Source of the DNA: Clostridium sp. AN503
GTDB lineage: Bacteria > Bacillota > Clostridia > Lachnospirales > Lachnospiraceae
NCBI RefSeq assembly: GCF_040719375.1
Contig: NZ_JBFDTP010000002.1
Location: forward strand, 124,001-188,000
Reading direction: 5' to 3'
DNA length: 64,000 bases
Positions 8,335 to 16,651 of the stretch are shown here, piece by piece; position 1 is the stretch's first letter; every line of letters begins with the position of its first letter. A program made the translations under genes and the position numbers. The notes beneath the pieces were generated by a model, which saw only the letters and a program-made list of their open reading frames with translations, was not told the origin of the DNA and searched no databases.

Positions 8335-8551
8335 TACCATAAGGAAAGTGAATATGCCAAAAGAAAACGGGGGCCAGGCTAAAGTTCCGGGGTGCAGTCC
8401 AATAAAACGGGTACACCAGCAGAGTGTGTGCATTATAAGGGGACGGGAATGCAGGGGGCTGTTCATATTTAAGGGGCTGACAAGGCGGTCTGTCTAAAAA
8501 GAGGGTCCCCCACTTTCCAATGTGTCCACACTTATGGGTACATTATAGTTC

Positions 8552-8836
8552 TTTCAGATCACCCTGCCGATGGTGTCCCCCACTCTGTTTGTGGTGCTGA
8601 TCATGCGGCTTATGGCATCCATCAAGGTGTACGACCTGATCTACATGATGGTGGATCAGAGCAACCCGGCGCTGACCAGCGCACAGTCGCTCATGTATCT
8701 GTTCTACCGGGAATCCTTTGTGGCGGGCAACCGTGGATATGCGTCTGCGATCGTTGTCTGGACCGTGCTCCTCATAGCAGGTGTGACGGCGCTGCAGTTC
8801 TGGGGACAGAAAAAATGGGTCAACTACGAGGTATAA
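8552..8836 (+). pseudogene. Sugar ABC permease 1, 3' part after IS
   Basis: The frame resumes directly after the IS with QITLPMVSPTLFVVLIMRLM and runs 94 residues to the natural end of a MalF-type permease, including the last two membrane segments. Joined to the 5' part it gives about 294 residues, the normal family length, with no other defect. The reading frame on both sides is preserved, so precise excision would restore the gene. An in-frame ATG at 8570 exists but has no ribosome site. Confidence 0.88.
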
Positions 8837-8848
8837 GGAGGGAAAATC

Positions 8849-9682
8849 ATGGATTCGTTACAGAGAAATTACCGGAGAACAAAGATGCTGGTCTATCTGA
8901 CGCTGGGAGCCGGGGCAGTGCTGATGATCTTCCCGTTTTTATGGATGCTCCTCACCAGCTTCAAATCAGCCGGGGAGAGCGTACAGATCCCCCCGACCAT
9001 CCTTCCGAAGCAATGGCTGACGGACAATTATACCAAAGCATTGACCAGCCTGCCCTTTATGAAGCTGTATCTCAACACGACGCTGCTGATCATATTCCGC
9101 GTGATCCTGGCGGTAGCATTTTCCTCCGCAGCCGGATTTGCGTTTGCGAAGCTTCAGTTTAAGGGAAAGAACCTGCTGTTTGGCATCGTGCTGATGCAGA
9201 TGATGCTGCCGTCCCAGATCTTTATCATTCCCCAGTATCAGATGCTGGCGAAGATGGGGCTGACCAATACGATCTTTGCCCTGGTGTTCCCGGGGATCGT
9301 CAGCGCTTTTGGGACCTTCTTCCTGCGCCAGTCCTATATGGGGATTCCCGACGAGGTGGGCGAGGCGGCTTACCTGGATGGCTGCAATAAATGGCAGGTA
9401 TTTACAAAGGTGATGATGCCTCTCACAAAGGCATCCATGGCGGCCCTTACGATCTTTACGGCAGTATTTGCTTATGCTGACTTGATGTGGCCGCTGATCG
9501 CCAACACGGATTTAAATAAAATGACCCTGTCCGCAGGGCTTTCCACTCTGCGCGGACAGTTTACCACCAATTACCCGGTTCTGATGGCAGGCTCCATGCT
9601 GGCCATGGTCCCGATGGTGATCCTGTATCTGGCGTTCCAGAAGCAGTTTATTGAGGGAATCGCCATGACAGGCGGAAAATAA
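8849..9682 (+). CDS. Sugar ABC transporter permease 2 (MalG type)
   Basis: Second transmembrane subunit of the carbohydrate importer. The 277-residue protein has six predicted membrane segments, the first at about 15-35, and the cytoplasmic EAA loop as EAAYLDGCNKWQVFTKVMMP near residue 170, which contacts the ATPase. It starts 12 bases after permease 1 ends, with AAGGAGG upstream. Because it lies downstream of the IS, its transcription depends on read-through or on a promoter at the IS edge. Intact by sequence. Confidence 0.93.
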   Translation: MDSLQRNYRRTKMLVYLTLGAGAVLMIFPFLWMLLTSFKSAGESVQIPPTILPKQWLTDNYTKALTSLPFMKLYLNTTLLIIFRVILAVAFSSAAGFAFAKLQFKGKNLLFGIVLMQMMLPSQIFIIPQYQMLAKMGLTNTIFALVFPGIVSAFGTFFLRQSYMGIPDEVGEAAYLDGCNKWQVFTKVMMPLTKASMAALTIFTAVFAYADLMWPLIANTDLNKMTLSAGLSTLRGQFTTNYPVLMAGSMLAMVPMVILYLAFQKQFIEGIAMTGGK

Positions 9683-9718
9683 ATACAGAATATTGACAGG
9701 CAGAAGGGAGACAGTTCC

Positions 9719-11962
9719 ATGGGGATTACTTATCAGGAAAACGGACGGTTATTTACACTACATACGGAGCACACCACCTATCAGATGAAGGTGGACCAAT
9801 ACGGCTATCTGCTCCATCTCTATTACGGAGGGCGTGCTGACGGCTCCATGGAGTATCTCTTAAACTATGAGGACAGGGGGTTTTCGGGGAATCCATATGA
9901 GGCGGGAAGCGACCGCACCTATTCCCTGGACGCCCTGCCCCAGGAATATCCGACCCAGGGGACCGGCGATTACCGCAGCCCGGCCCTGGTGGTGAAAAAC
10001 GGGGACGGGAGTGTCAGTACGGTCCTCAAATATGCCGGTCACAGCATCGTGGCGGGGAAATACGGGCTGCCGGGGCTGCCGGCTGTGTATGCGGAGGCCG
10101 GGGAGAGTGCGGAACCGCCGGGAGCTGCGGGCGAGGCAGACCGCGCGGAAACTCTGGAGATCTACCTGGAGGATCGTGCAAACGGGCTTCGGGTCACGCT
10201 GTTCTACGGCGTTTTGCCAAAGCGGGATGTGATCACCAGGGCGGTCAAGGTCGAAAACCGGGGCGGGGCGGATCTGGAGCTTTTAAAGGTGCAGACGGCC
10301 TGTCTGGATTTTCTCTACGGCGATTATGACCTGATCAGCTTTTATGGGCGTCATGCCATGGAGCGGAATTACCAGAGGACGGCGGTAGGTCACGGCGCGC
10401 AGGTGATCGGGAGCAGGCGGGGAACCTCCAGCCATCAGTACAATCCATTTGTGATCCTTGCAGGGCGGGAGGCCACGGAGCGTCACGGGGAATGCTATGG
10501 CCTGTCTTTTGTATACAGCGGTATGTTTAAAGCGGAGGCGGAGAGGGACCAGTACGGACAGACCCGGATCAGCATGGGGCTTCAGGATGAGCTGTTTTCC
10601 TGTGTCTTAAAAGCAGGAGAAACATTCTACGGCCCGGAGGTCATCTTAAGCTGCACCACAGAGGGGCTTTCGGCCCTGTCCCACAATTTCCACCGGGTGA
10701 TCCGCCATAATCTCTGCCGGGGCATCTATAAGACGGCGCGGCGTCCGGTGCTGATCAACAACTGGGAGGCCACGTATTTTGACTTTGACGGGGAGAAGCT
10801 GTATCAGATCGCCAAGCAGGCGTCGGAACTGGGCGTGGAGATGTTCGTGCTGGACGACGGATGGTTCGGGAATCGGAATACGGACACAACCGGTCTGGGA
10901 GACTGGTCCGTCAATGAAGCAAAGCTTGGATGCACGCTGGGGGAGCTGGCGGAGCGGATCAACGGCCTTGGCCTGAAATTCGGCCTGTGGGTGGAGCCGG
11001 AGATGATCTCCGAGGACAGCGGGCTTTACCGGGCCCACCCGGACTGGGCATTTGCGGTTCCCGGAAGGAGACCGGTGCGTGCCAGGGACCAGCTTGTTCT
11101 TGATTTTTCAAGAAAAGAAGTGAGGGAGCATATTTTTGAGAGTATCTGTCAGGTACTGGATCACGCCAATATTGAGTATATCAAGTGGGATATGAACCGG
11201 AGCATTGCGGATGTGTATTCAGCCACCGCTTCCAGGGAGGACCAGGGGATGGTCATGTACCGGTATATGCTGGGGCTTTATGATTTTCTGGAGCGACTTC
11301 TGGCCTGGTATCCCGGACTGCTGATCGAGGGATGCAGCGGCGGCGGCGGACGGTTCGACGCGGGGATGCTTTACTATACGCCTCAGATCTGGTGCAGCGA
11401 CAATACGGATGCGGTCGACCGTATCCATATCCAGTACGGGACCTCCTTTGGCTATCCGGTGTCGGCGGTGGGTTCCCACGTCTCGGCGGTGCCGAACCAT
11501 CAGAACGGCCGGATCACATCCATGGAAACCAGAGGCTGCGTCGCCATGGCGGGCAGCTTTGGGTATGAGCTGGATCTAAGCCGCCTCACTGAGGAGGAAA
11601 AGGTTTGTGTGAAGGAACAGACGGCGGAATATAAAAAGTACTGGAATCTCATTCACAATGGGGATTATTACCGGCTTACCTGCCCGCCTGCGGGCGATGC
11701 GCTGGGGGCCTGGATGTATGTGAGTGAAGATAAGGGTGAGGCGCTTATGCAGGCGGTGACACTGGAAGCCCACGGAAACCCGCTGACCCTGAGTGTGAGA
11801 CTGGCGGGGCTGGACCCGAAGGGCATGTATGAAAATACGGAAACCGGAAGCCGGTATTGTGGGGCGGCGCTGATGGAGGCAGGCATACCGCTTCCCCGGT
11901 TAAAGGAAGAATACCAGAGCTGCAAACTGCATTTGCGGCGGATCCAGGCGGAACACGGATGA
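9719..11962 (+). CDS. GH36 alpha-galactosidase
   Basis: Hydrolyses terminal alpha-1,6-galactose from melibiose, raffinose or stachyose in the cytoplasm. The 747-residue protein has the full GH36 layout: N-terminal beta-sandwich (1-330), TIM barrel (330-650) with LDDGWFGNRN, the nucleophile Asp491 in KWDMNRS and the acid/base Asp561 in CSDNTDA, then a C-terminal beta domain. The 70-residue distance between the two catalytic Asp agrees with characterised members. No signal peptide, so substrate must be imported. AGGGAGA precedes ATG 9719; 36 bases separate it from permease 2. Confidence 0.96.
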   Translation: MGITYQENGRLFTLHTEHTTYQMKVDQYGYLLHLYYGGRADGSMEYLLNYEDRGFSGNPYEAGSDRTYSLDALPQEYPTQGTGDYRSPALVVKNGDGSVSTVLKYAGHSIVAGKYGLPGLPAVYAEAGESAEPPGAAGEADRAETLEIYLEDRANGLRVTLFYGVLPKRDVITRAVKVENRGGADLELLKVQTACLDFLYGDYDLISFYGRHAMERNYQRTAVGHGAQVIGSRRGTSSHQYNPFVILAGREATERHGECYGLSFVYSGMFKAEAERDQYGQTRISMGLQDELFSCVLKAGETFYGPEVILSCTTEGLSALSHNFHRVIRHNLCRGIYKTARRPVLINNWEATYFDFDGEKLYQIAKQASELGVEMFVLDDGWFGNRNTDTTGLGDWSVNEAKLGCTLGELAERINGLGLKFGLWVEPEMISEDSGLYRAHPDWAFAVPGRRPVRARDQLVLDFSRKEVREHIFESICQVLDHANIEYIKWDMNRSIADVYSATASREDQGMVMYRYMLGLYDFLERLLAWYPGLLIEGCSGGGGRFDAGMLYYTPQIWCSDNTDAVDRIHIQYGTSFGYPVSAVGSHVSAVPNHQNGRITSMETRGCVAMAGSFGYELDLSRLTEEEKVCVKEQTAEYKKYWNLIHNGDYYRLTCPPAGDALGAWMYVSEDKGEALMQAVTLEAHGNPLTLSVRLAGLDPKGMYENTETGSRYCGAALMEAGIPLPRLKEEYQSCKLHLRRIQAEHG

Positions 11963-11992
11963 CAGGGAAAGCGCAGGAGGACGGATACGGAT

Positions 11993-13843
11993 ATGAAAAA
12001 AGGGGAGCAGACCTTCAGGGCGCGTCTGGAGCGCCACTTAGATGAGTTAAAATGGCTTTACATGGAACTTTATGATGATGAGTCACAGTTTGCATACCTG
12101 CTGGAACAGCTCCACCAGTTCTACGAGGAGCGCAAACCGGCGTTAAAAAGGCTGGATGAGCGGAGGGAACAGGACGGAGACTGGTACAGGAAACCGGGAA
12201 TGACCGGGATGATGCTGTACGTGGAGCAATTTGCCGGTACATTGGCCGGGGTAAGGGAAAAGCTTGATTACATCCGGCGGTGCGGCGTTAACTACCTGCA
12301 TCTGATGCCGCTTTTGGACACGCCGGAGGGGCGGTCTGACGGAGGGTACGCGGTGGCCGATTTCAGGAAGGTGCAGCCGAAGCTTGGCACCATGGAGGAT
12401 TTAGAGACCCTGGCCGATGCCTGCCGCAGGAGAGGGATCAGCCTCTGTCTGGATTTTGTCATGAACCATACCTCTGAGGACCATGAGTGGGCGAAACGGG
12501 CCAGGGCAGGGGAAAAAGAATACCAGGACCGTTATTTTTTCTTCGGGGACGGATCTGTGCCTGCCCAGTATGAACGCACGGTACCGCAGGTGTTTCCAAC
12601 CACGGCGCCGGGGAATTTTACCTGGCTGCCGGAGACCGGACATTATGTGATGACCACCTTCTATCCCTACCAGTGGGACTTAAATTACCGCAATCCGGTG
12701 GTGTTTGGGGAAATGATGTTTAACCTTTTATATCTGGCTAACCGGGGGATCGATGTGATACGGATCGATGCGGTGCCCTATATCTGGAAACAACTGGGGA
12801 CCAACTGCAGGAATCTGCCGCAGGTGCACACGATCGTCCGTATGATGCGCATGATCTGCGAGATCGTATGCCCGGGCACCGTGCTGTTAGGCGAGGTGGT
12901 GATGGAACCGGATAAAGTGGCGCCTTATTTTGGCACAGTAGAGAAGCCGGAATGCCACATGCTCTACAATGTGACCACCATGGCGACTACCTGGCATACC
13001 CTGGCAGCCCGGGATGTGCGGCTCTTAAAGCGCCAGATGGAGATCGTGGGAAGCCTGCCGCCGGAGTACACATTTTTGAACTATCTGCGGTGTCATGATG
13101 ACATCGGCTGGGGGCTTGATTATCCGCTTTTAAAGACCTGGGGCATGGAGCAGGTTCCTCATAAGAAATTCTTAAATGACTATTTTACCGGGAAGCGGGC
13201 AGACAGCGTGAGCCGGGGGGAACTTTACAATGAAGACCCGGCGACCGGTGACGCCAGGTTCTGCGGAACGTCGGCATCCATGTGCGGGATTGAGAAGGCG
13301 GGATTTGAAAATGATCAGGCGGCTATGGAGACGGCAATTCGGACCGATGTGATGCTGCATGCATTTATGCTGTTTCTGTCCGGCATCCCCATGATCTACA
13401 GCGGGGACGAGATCGGGCAGGTCAATGACTACAGTTACCACGATGACCCGCTTAAAGCCGCGGATTCCCGTTATATTCACAGGGGCAGCTTTCAGTGGGA
13501 TCTGGTAGGGCGGATCGATCTGCCGGGAACGGTCCAGAACGGGATATTCCACGGACTGAGGAAACTGGAAATGATCCGGGCGCAGCAGACGGCATTTGAC
13601 GCCTCAGCATCCTTTGGCACACTGGACACCGGAGACGATGCGGTGCTTGGCCTTGTGAGGGAATCAGGCGGCGAGCGGATCATCGGAGTATTCAATTTCA
13701 GCGGACAGCAAAGGAACATAAGGGTGAGCGGAGAGGAAGGCAGTTATGAGGATCTTATGGATGGAGCAATCCGTGAGCTGCCGCAGGCAGAGCTGGAGGC
13801 CTATGGATTTTGTTGGTTAAAACGATTGGAGCCGTTGTTATAA
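11993..13843 (+). CDS. Amylosucrase-like GH13 enzyme
   Basis: Probably acts on the sucrose left after galactose removal from raffinose, either transferring glucose to a glucan (amylosucrase) or hydrolysing it. The 616-residue length and the helical N-terminal extension match GH13 subfamily 4 rather than the roughly 490-residue sucrose phosphorylases. The catalytic residues are visible: nucleophile Asp259 in RIDAVPYIWK, acid/base Glu301 in LGEVVM, and transition-state Asp369 in CHDDIGW. AGGAGG precedes the ATG by 13 bases. Last gene of the alpha-galactoside operon. Family firm, exact reaction inferred. Confidence 0.85.
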   Translation: MKKGEQTFRARLERHLDELKWLYMELYDDESQFAYLLEQLHQFYEERKPALKRLDERREQDGDWYRKPGMTGMMLYVEQFAGTLAGVREKLDYIRRCGVNYLHLMPLLDTPEGRSDGGYAVADFRKVQPKLGTMEDLETLADACRRRGISLCLDFVMNHTSEDHEWAKRARAGEKEYQDRYFFFGDGSVPAQYERTVPQVFPTTAPGNFTWLPETGHYVMTTFYPYQWDLNYRNPVVFGEMMFNLLYLANRGIDVIRIDAVPYIWKQLGTNCRNLPQVHTIVRMMRMICEIVCPGTVLLGEVVMEPDKVAPYFGTVEKPECHMLYNVTTMATTWHTLAARDVRLLKRQMEIVGSLPPEYTFLNYLRCHDDIGWGLDYPLLKTWGMEQVPHKKFLNDYFTGKRADSVSRGELYNEDPATGDARFCGTSASMCGIEKAGFENDQAAMETAIRTDVMLHAFMLFLSGIPMIYSGDEIGQVNDYSYHDDPLKAADSRYIHRGSFQWDLVGRIDLPGTVQNGIFHGLRKLEMIRAQQTAFDASASFGTLDTGDDAVLGLVRESGGERIIGVFNFSGQQRNIRVSGEEGSYEDLMDGAIRELPQAELEAYGFCWLKRLEPLL

Positions 13844-13961
13844 ATGGAAAAATATCCCGCCGGTGTTATTTAAAACCTGTTTGAAACGTCGTATATTTTT
13901 AGTTGTGACGGACAGAATAAGACGTGTACAAAGGAAGTACAAATCAGAAACAGGTGAGTCC

Positions 13962-15092
13962 ATGGGTAAACCGGAAAAGAAACTGAAGAAAATTATATTA
14001 ATACTGGGAATTACAGGCGCAGTATATGGGAGCTTCCGCTTCCTGCTGCCCCTTGTGATTCCCTTTTTGCTGGCCTGGGGGCTGGCGGTTCTTCTGCGGC
14101 CGTCGGCGCAGTGGATCGCCGGACACTGCCGGGTGCGGATACCAAGGGGGATTGTTACTCGATGGTTTGCAAGTCGGGCGGGCGGGAAGCCAGGACCGCC
14201 CGGTGTAAAGGCCGGGGAATATTACATTGGCATACCTGTCGGCGTGGCGGGGGTGCTGGAGCTGCTGGTCATTACAGCAGCGGTCTCTGTGGGAATATAT
14301 CTGGGCGGCCGGAAGCTGTGTCTGGAGGCCAGTCTTTTCATAAACCGCATACCGGAATGGATCGGGATACTGGATACATGGCTGACAGCGGTCTGCCATG
14401 ACATGGAAGATATCTTCTGTCTGAAGGCCAATGTGCTGGTGGTTTTGATGCGGGAAATGTTAAAAGGGCTGATGGGCAGCATCAAGAATGCGGCTATGCC
14501 GTATGTGATGGTGAATTCCGTCTCTGTGTTTAAGTGGGGGATCGGCATCTCCGTGATCCTGGTGGTGGTGTTAGTCTCTGTGGGACTCTGCCTGCAGGAG
14601 ATGGACCGGTGGAAGAAACGGTGCGCCATGTCCATTTACAACCGGGAATATGCATTGATCGGGCGGCGGCTTGCGATCGTTGCCAATGCGTATCTGAAGA
14701 CCCAGGGAATCATCATGATGCTGACCGCGGCGATCTGCACCGTGGGCTTTTGGCTGCTCGGGAATCCCTATTATATCCTGGCGGGAGTGGGGATCGGGAT
14801 ACTGGATGCGCTGCCCGTGTTCGGGACAGGGACCGTGCTGATCCCCTGGGCGGTGGTCATGTTTTTTAGCGGACGCTGGGGACGGGGGATCGTACTGCTG
14901 GCGCTATATCTGATCTGCTATTTTTTGCGGGAGATCCTGGAAGCAAAGCTGATGGGAGACAGGGTGGGCCTGTCCCCCTTAGAAACATTGATGTCTATGT
15001 ATGTGGGCCTGGAACTGTTTGGGATCGTGGGGTTTTTGCTGGGGCCTGTGGGGCTGCTGCTCATAAAGGATCTGGTGGAGGCGCTTGAGTAG
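13962..15092 (+). CDS. AI-2E/YtvI-type polytopic membrane protein
   Basis: Integral membrane protein of the AI-2E family (PF01594), which includes the Bacillus sporulation protein YtvI and putative autoinducer or ion exporters. 376 residues with hydrophobic segments near 15-45, 90-115, 180-205 and a C-terminal cluster (240-370) containing the family-typical GILDALPVFGTGTVLIPW. I use ATG 13962 with GGTGAG upstream. Its 3' end overlaps the convergent NudC-like gene by 32 bases. Sporulation role is inferred from family and host only. Confidence 0.8.
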   Translation: MGKPEKKLKKIILILGITGAVYGSFRFLLPLVIPFLLAWGLAVLLRPSAQWIAGHCRVRIPRGIVTRWFASRAGGKPGPPGVKAGEYYIGIPVGVAGVLELLVITAAVSVGIYLGGRKLCLEASLFINRIPEWIGILDTWLTAVCHDMEDIFCLKANVLVVLMREMLKGLMGSIKNAAMPYVMVNSVSVFKWGIGISVILVVVLVSVGLCLQEMDRWKKRCAMSIYNREYALIGRRLAIVANAYLKTQGIIMMLTAAICTVGFWLLGNPYYILAGVGIGILDALPVFGTGTVLIPWAVVMFFSGRWGRGIVLLALYLICYFLREILEAKLMGDRVGLSPLETLMSMYVGLELFGIVGFLLGPVGLLLIKDLVEALE

Positions 15093-15927
15093 ACATTTCC
15101 TTAAAATACCGGATCATCTCATGGGTTAAGCTGGCATGGTCGTCGTCCTCTAACGGGATGTCCTCACGTTCAAACCATTCCGCCAGCGCCAGCTCATTTT
15201 CATCCAGCCGGATCTCTCCCGGCTCTGCCAGATCGCAGAAATACCCCACCAGCAGCGTGCCGGAGAAGGACCAGGGCTGGCTTTTGTAGTAGCGGACATT
15301 GGAGACCTTAAGGCCCACCTCCTCCATGACCTCACGTTTCACCGTCTCTTCTAAAGTCTCTCCGATCTCCGTAAAGCCTGCCAGCAATGCGTACTTTTTA
15401 TAGGTGCGCCCGTTGTATTTGGAGAGCAGCAGGCGGCTGCCGTCTGTGACCCCGATGATGACGGCGGGGGAGATCCGGGGATAATCCATCTGATGGCAGG
15501 CGTCGCAGTACATCATGCGCTCGGTCTCATGGGGGCGGAGCGGCGCCCCGCAGCGTCCGCAGTAGCGGCTGCTCTCGTACCACAGGTACAGCTGGTGTCC
15601 GGTGATCCCGGCAAAGGCCAGGTGGCGCGGCGCGCTTCCCCGGAACATGCGGATATTTTCCATCGTAAAGCCGGAGGGCGCCGGCACCGTGATATGGTCC
15701 AGCAGGTAAAACGGCCTGCCGTCAATGGAAAACAGATAGGTGTAGGTGTGGTAGATATCATTATTTAAAGCTTCTAAATCTCTGAATTTCGGAAAATCAA
15801 ACGTGCCGTCCACTAAAAGATCCACGAGTACGGTTTGTCCCTCGTAGTATAAAGCATAGCTGTCCGGCCCCGGAGCCGGATTCCTGTAAGCGTTGTCAAA
15901 TGTGTGGGGTGCGATGTCCTGTATCAT
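15061..15927 (-). CDS. nudC: NudC-like NADH pyrophosphatase (Nudix)
   Basis: Cleaves NAD(H) to NMN and AMP, and in characterised homologues removes NAD caps from RNA. The 288-residue protein shows the zinc ribbon CGRCGAP...CDACH (about residues 117-137), the Nudix box starting GFTEIGE with REVMEEVGL (about 190-212), and SQPWSFSGTLL, a variant of the SQPWPFPxS signature that defines the NADH-specific group. The start at 15927 is preceded by GAGG; a GTG six codons upstream is less well placed. Convergent with the YtvI-like gene. Confidence 0.9.
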   Translation of the reverse strand: MIQDIAPHTFDNAYRNPAPGPDSYALYYEGQTVLVDLLVDGTFDFPKFRDLEALNNDIYHTYTYLFSIDGRPFYLLDHITVPAPSGFTMENIRMFRGSAPRHLAFAGITGHQLYLWYESSRYCGRCGAPLRPHETERMMYCDACHQMDYPRISPAVIIGVTDGSRLLLSKYNGRTYKKYALLAGFTEIGETLEETVKREVMEEVGLKVSNVRYYKSQPWSFSGTLLVGYFCDLAEPGEIRLDENELALAEWFEREDIPLEDDDHASLTHEMIRYFKEMSTQAPPPDPL

Positions 15928-16093
15928 AAATGCCTCTTTTCTCACGGTTTATTTTCATCTACCGGCAATTATAGTACGGAAAAGGAGCGGGCGCAATAGA
16001 GAAAAAGAATGATAATTTTCTAACAAATAAATAAAATGAAATTAATTTTTAGTGATTAAGAGGATTTTTAAGATACATACAGAAAACGAAAAT

Positions 16094-16118
16094 GGTTGTT
16101 GCATATAGTGAAACAACC
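16094..16118. promoter_or_regulatory. Inverted repeat operator candidate for the BKACE operon
   Basis: GGTTGTT (16094-16100) and AACAACC (16112-16118) form a 7-bp inverted repeat with an 11-base spacer, about 40 bases upstream of an extended -10 (TGGTATAGT, 16152-16160). TATAGTGAAA recurs at 16104 and 16155. The region 15928-16213 holds no gene. This is the only promoter region of the long operon, so it is where the operon's own IclR protein would bind. Confidence 0.5.
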
Positions 16119-16213
16119 GCCGTAAAATGGGGTGAAATTGGTGTTTTTTGATGGTATAGTGAAATTACAAGAGAAGTAAAGCTGAGGCCCAAGAAACAGA
16201 GGAGGAAAAAAAT

Positions 16214-16651
16214 ATGCTTCTAAATGAGCAGCTGGCGGTGGATGTGGGAAATAAGATTTTAAAAGAAGCTGTGACAGAACAGGATTTTGACGACGTGTTC
16301 CAGGCGTTTGAGGAAATCTGTAACAGCGATGAGATCCTGCTGTTTACGCTGAAAGGATACTCAGAGAGTTTCCAGTTTGTATTTGATGAGTATTCCTACG
16401 TGATCCTGTTTGAAAACGGAGTATGCAGGACCTTGAAGGGAACGGTCCAGTTTCCGGCTGTGACGTTCTGGATCCATAAGGATGCGGCGCTGGAGATCAT
16501 AAACGGGCAGGTCTATTCGGCGGTCGCACAAATGAACGGCGATGTGGATTACACAGGCTATAAAGACGGAGCCATCCGGTTTATCCCGATTCTGGAAAGC
16601 GCGCTGGACGGGATCGCAAATATTGCAAAAGAAAAGGGGGCGGGAGCATGA
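16214..16651 (+). CDS. SCP2-like small protein
   Basis: Function unproven. The 145-residue protein resembles SCP2 sterol/lipid-carrier domains: the pattern FWIHKDAALEIINGQVYSAV, then MNGDVDYTG and a terminal helix, matches the typical 'G..dp..A.m.Gki.i.Gd' layout of that fold. No signal peptide or membrane segment. It opens the catabolic operon with GGAGG before ATG 16214 and overlaps the next start by four bases (ATGA), so the two are translationally coupled. SCP2 domains bind acyl or hydrophobic ligands, which may hint that the substrate or an intermediate is acylated. Confidence 0.6.
   Translation: MLLNEQLAVDVGNKILKEAVTEQDFDDVFQAFEEICNSDEILLFTLKGYSESFQFVFDEYSYVILFENGVCRTLKGTVQFPAVTFWIHKDAALEIINGQVYSAVAQMNGDVDYTGYKDGAIRFIPILESALDGIANIAKEKGAGA

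Larger units (their letters stand above)
6739..8551 (-). mobile_element. IS3-family insertion sequence, complete
   Basis: An 1813-bp element interrupts the permease gene. Its ends are imperfect inverted repeats: GAACTGT... at the left and, read inwards from the right, GAACTATA..., both followed by blocks ending GGACA and AAAGTGGGG. TTT occurs on both sides (6736-6738 and 8552-8554) as a possible 3-bp target duplication. Inside are orfA and orfB on the minus strand with a canonical slippery site between them. All expected parts are intact, so the element may be active. Confidence 0.9.

Noticed and set aside
4807..9682. Missing ATPase as evidence of a broken importer
   Set aside because: Carbohydrate importers of this family in Firmicutes commonly share a distant MsmX-type ATPase, so its absence is normal.
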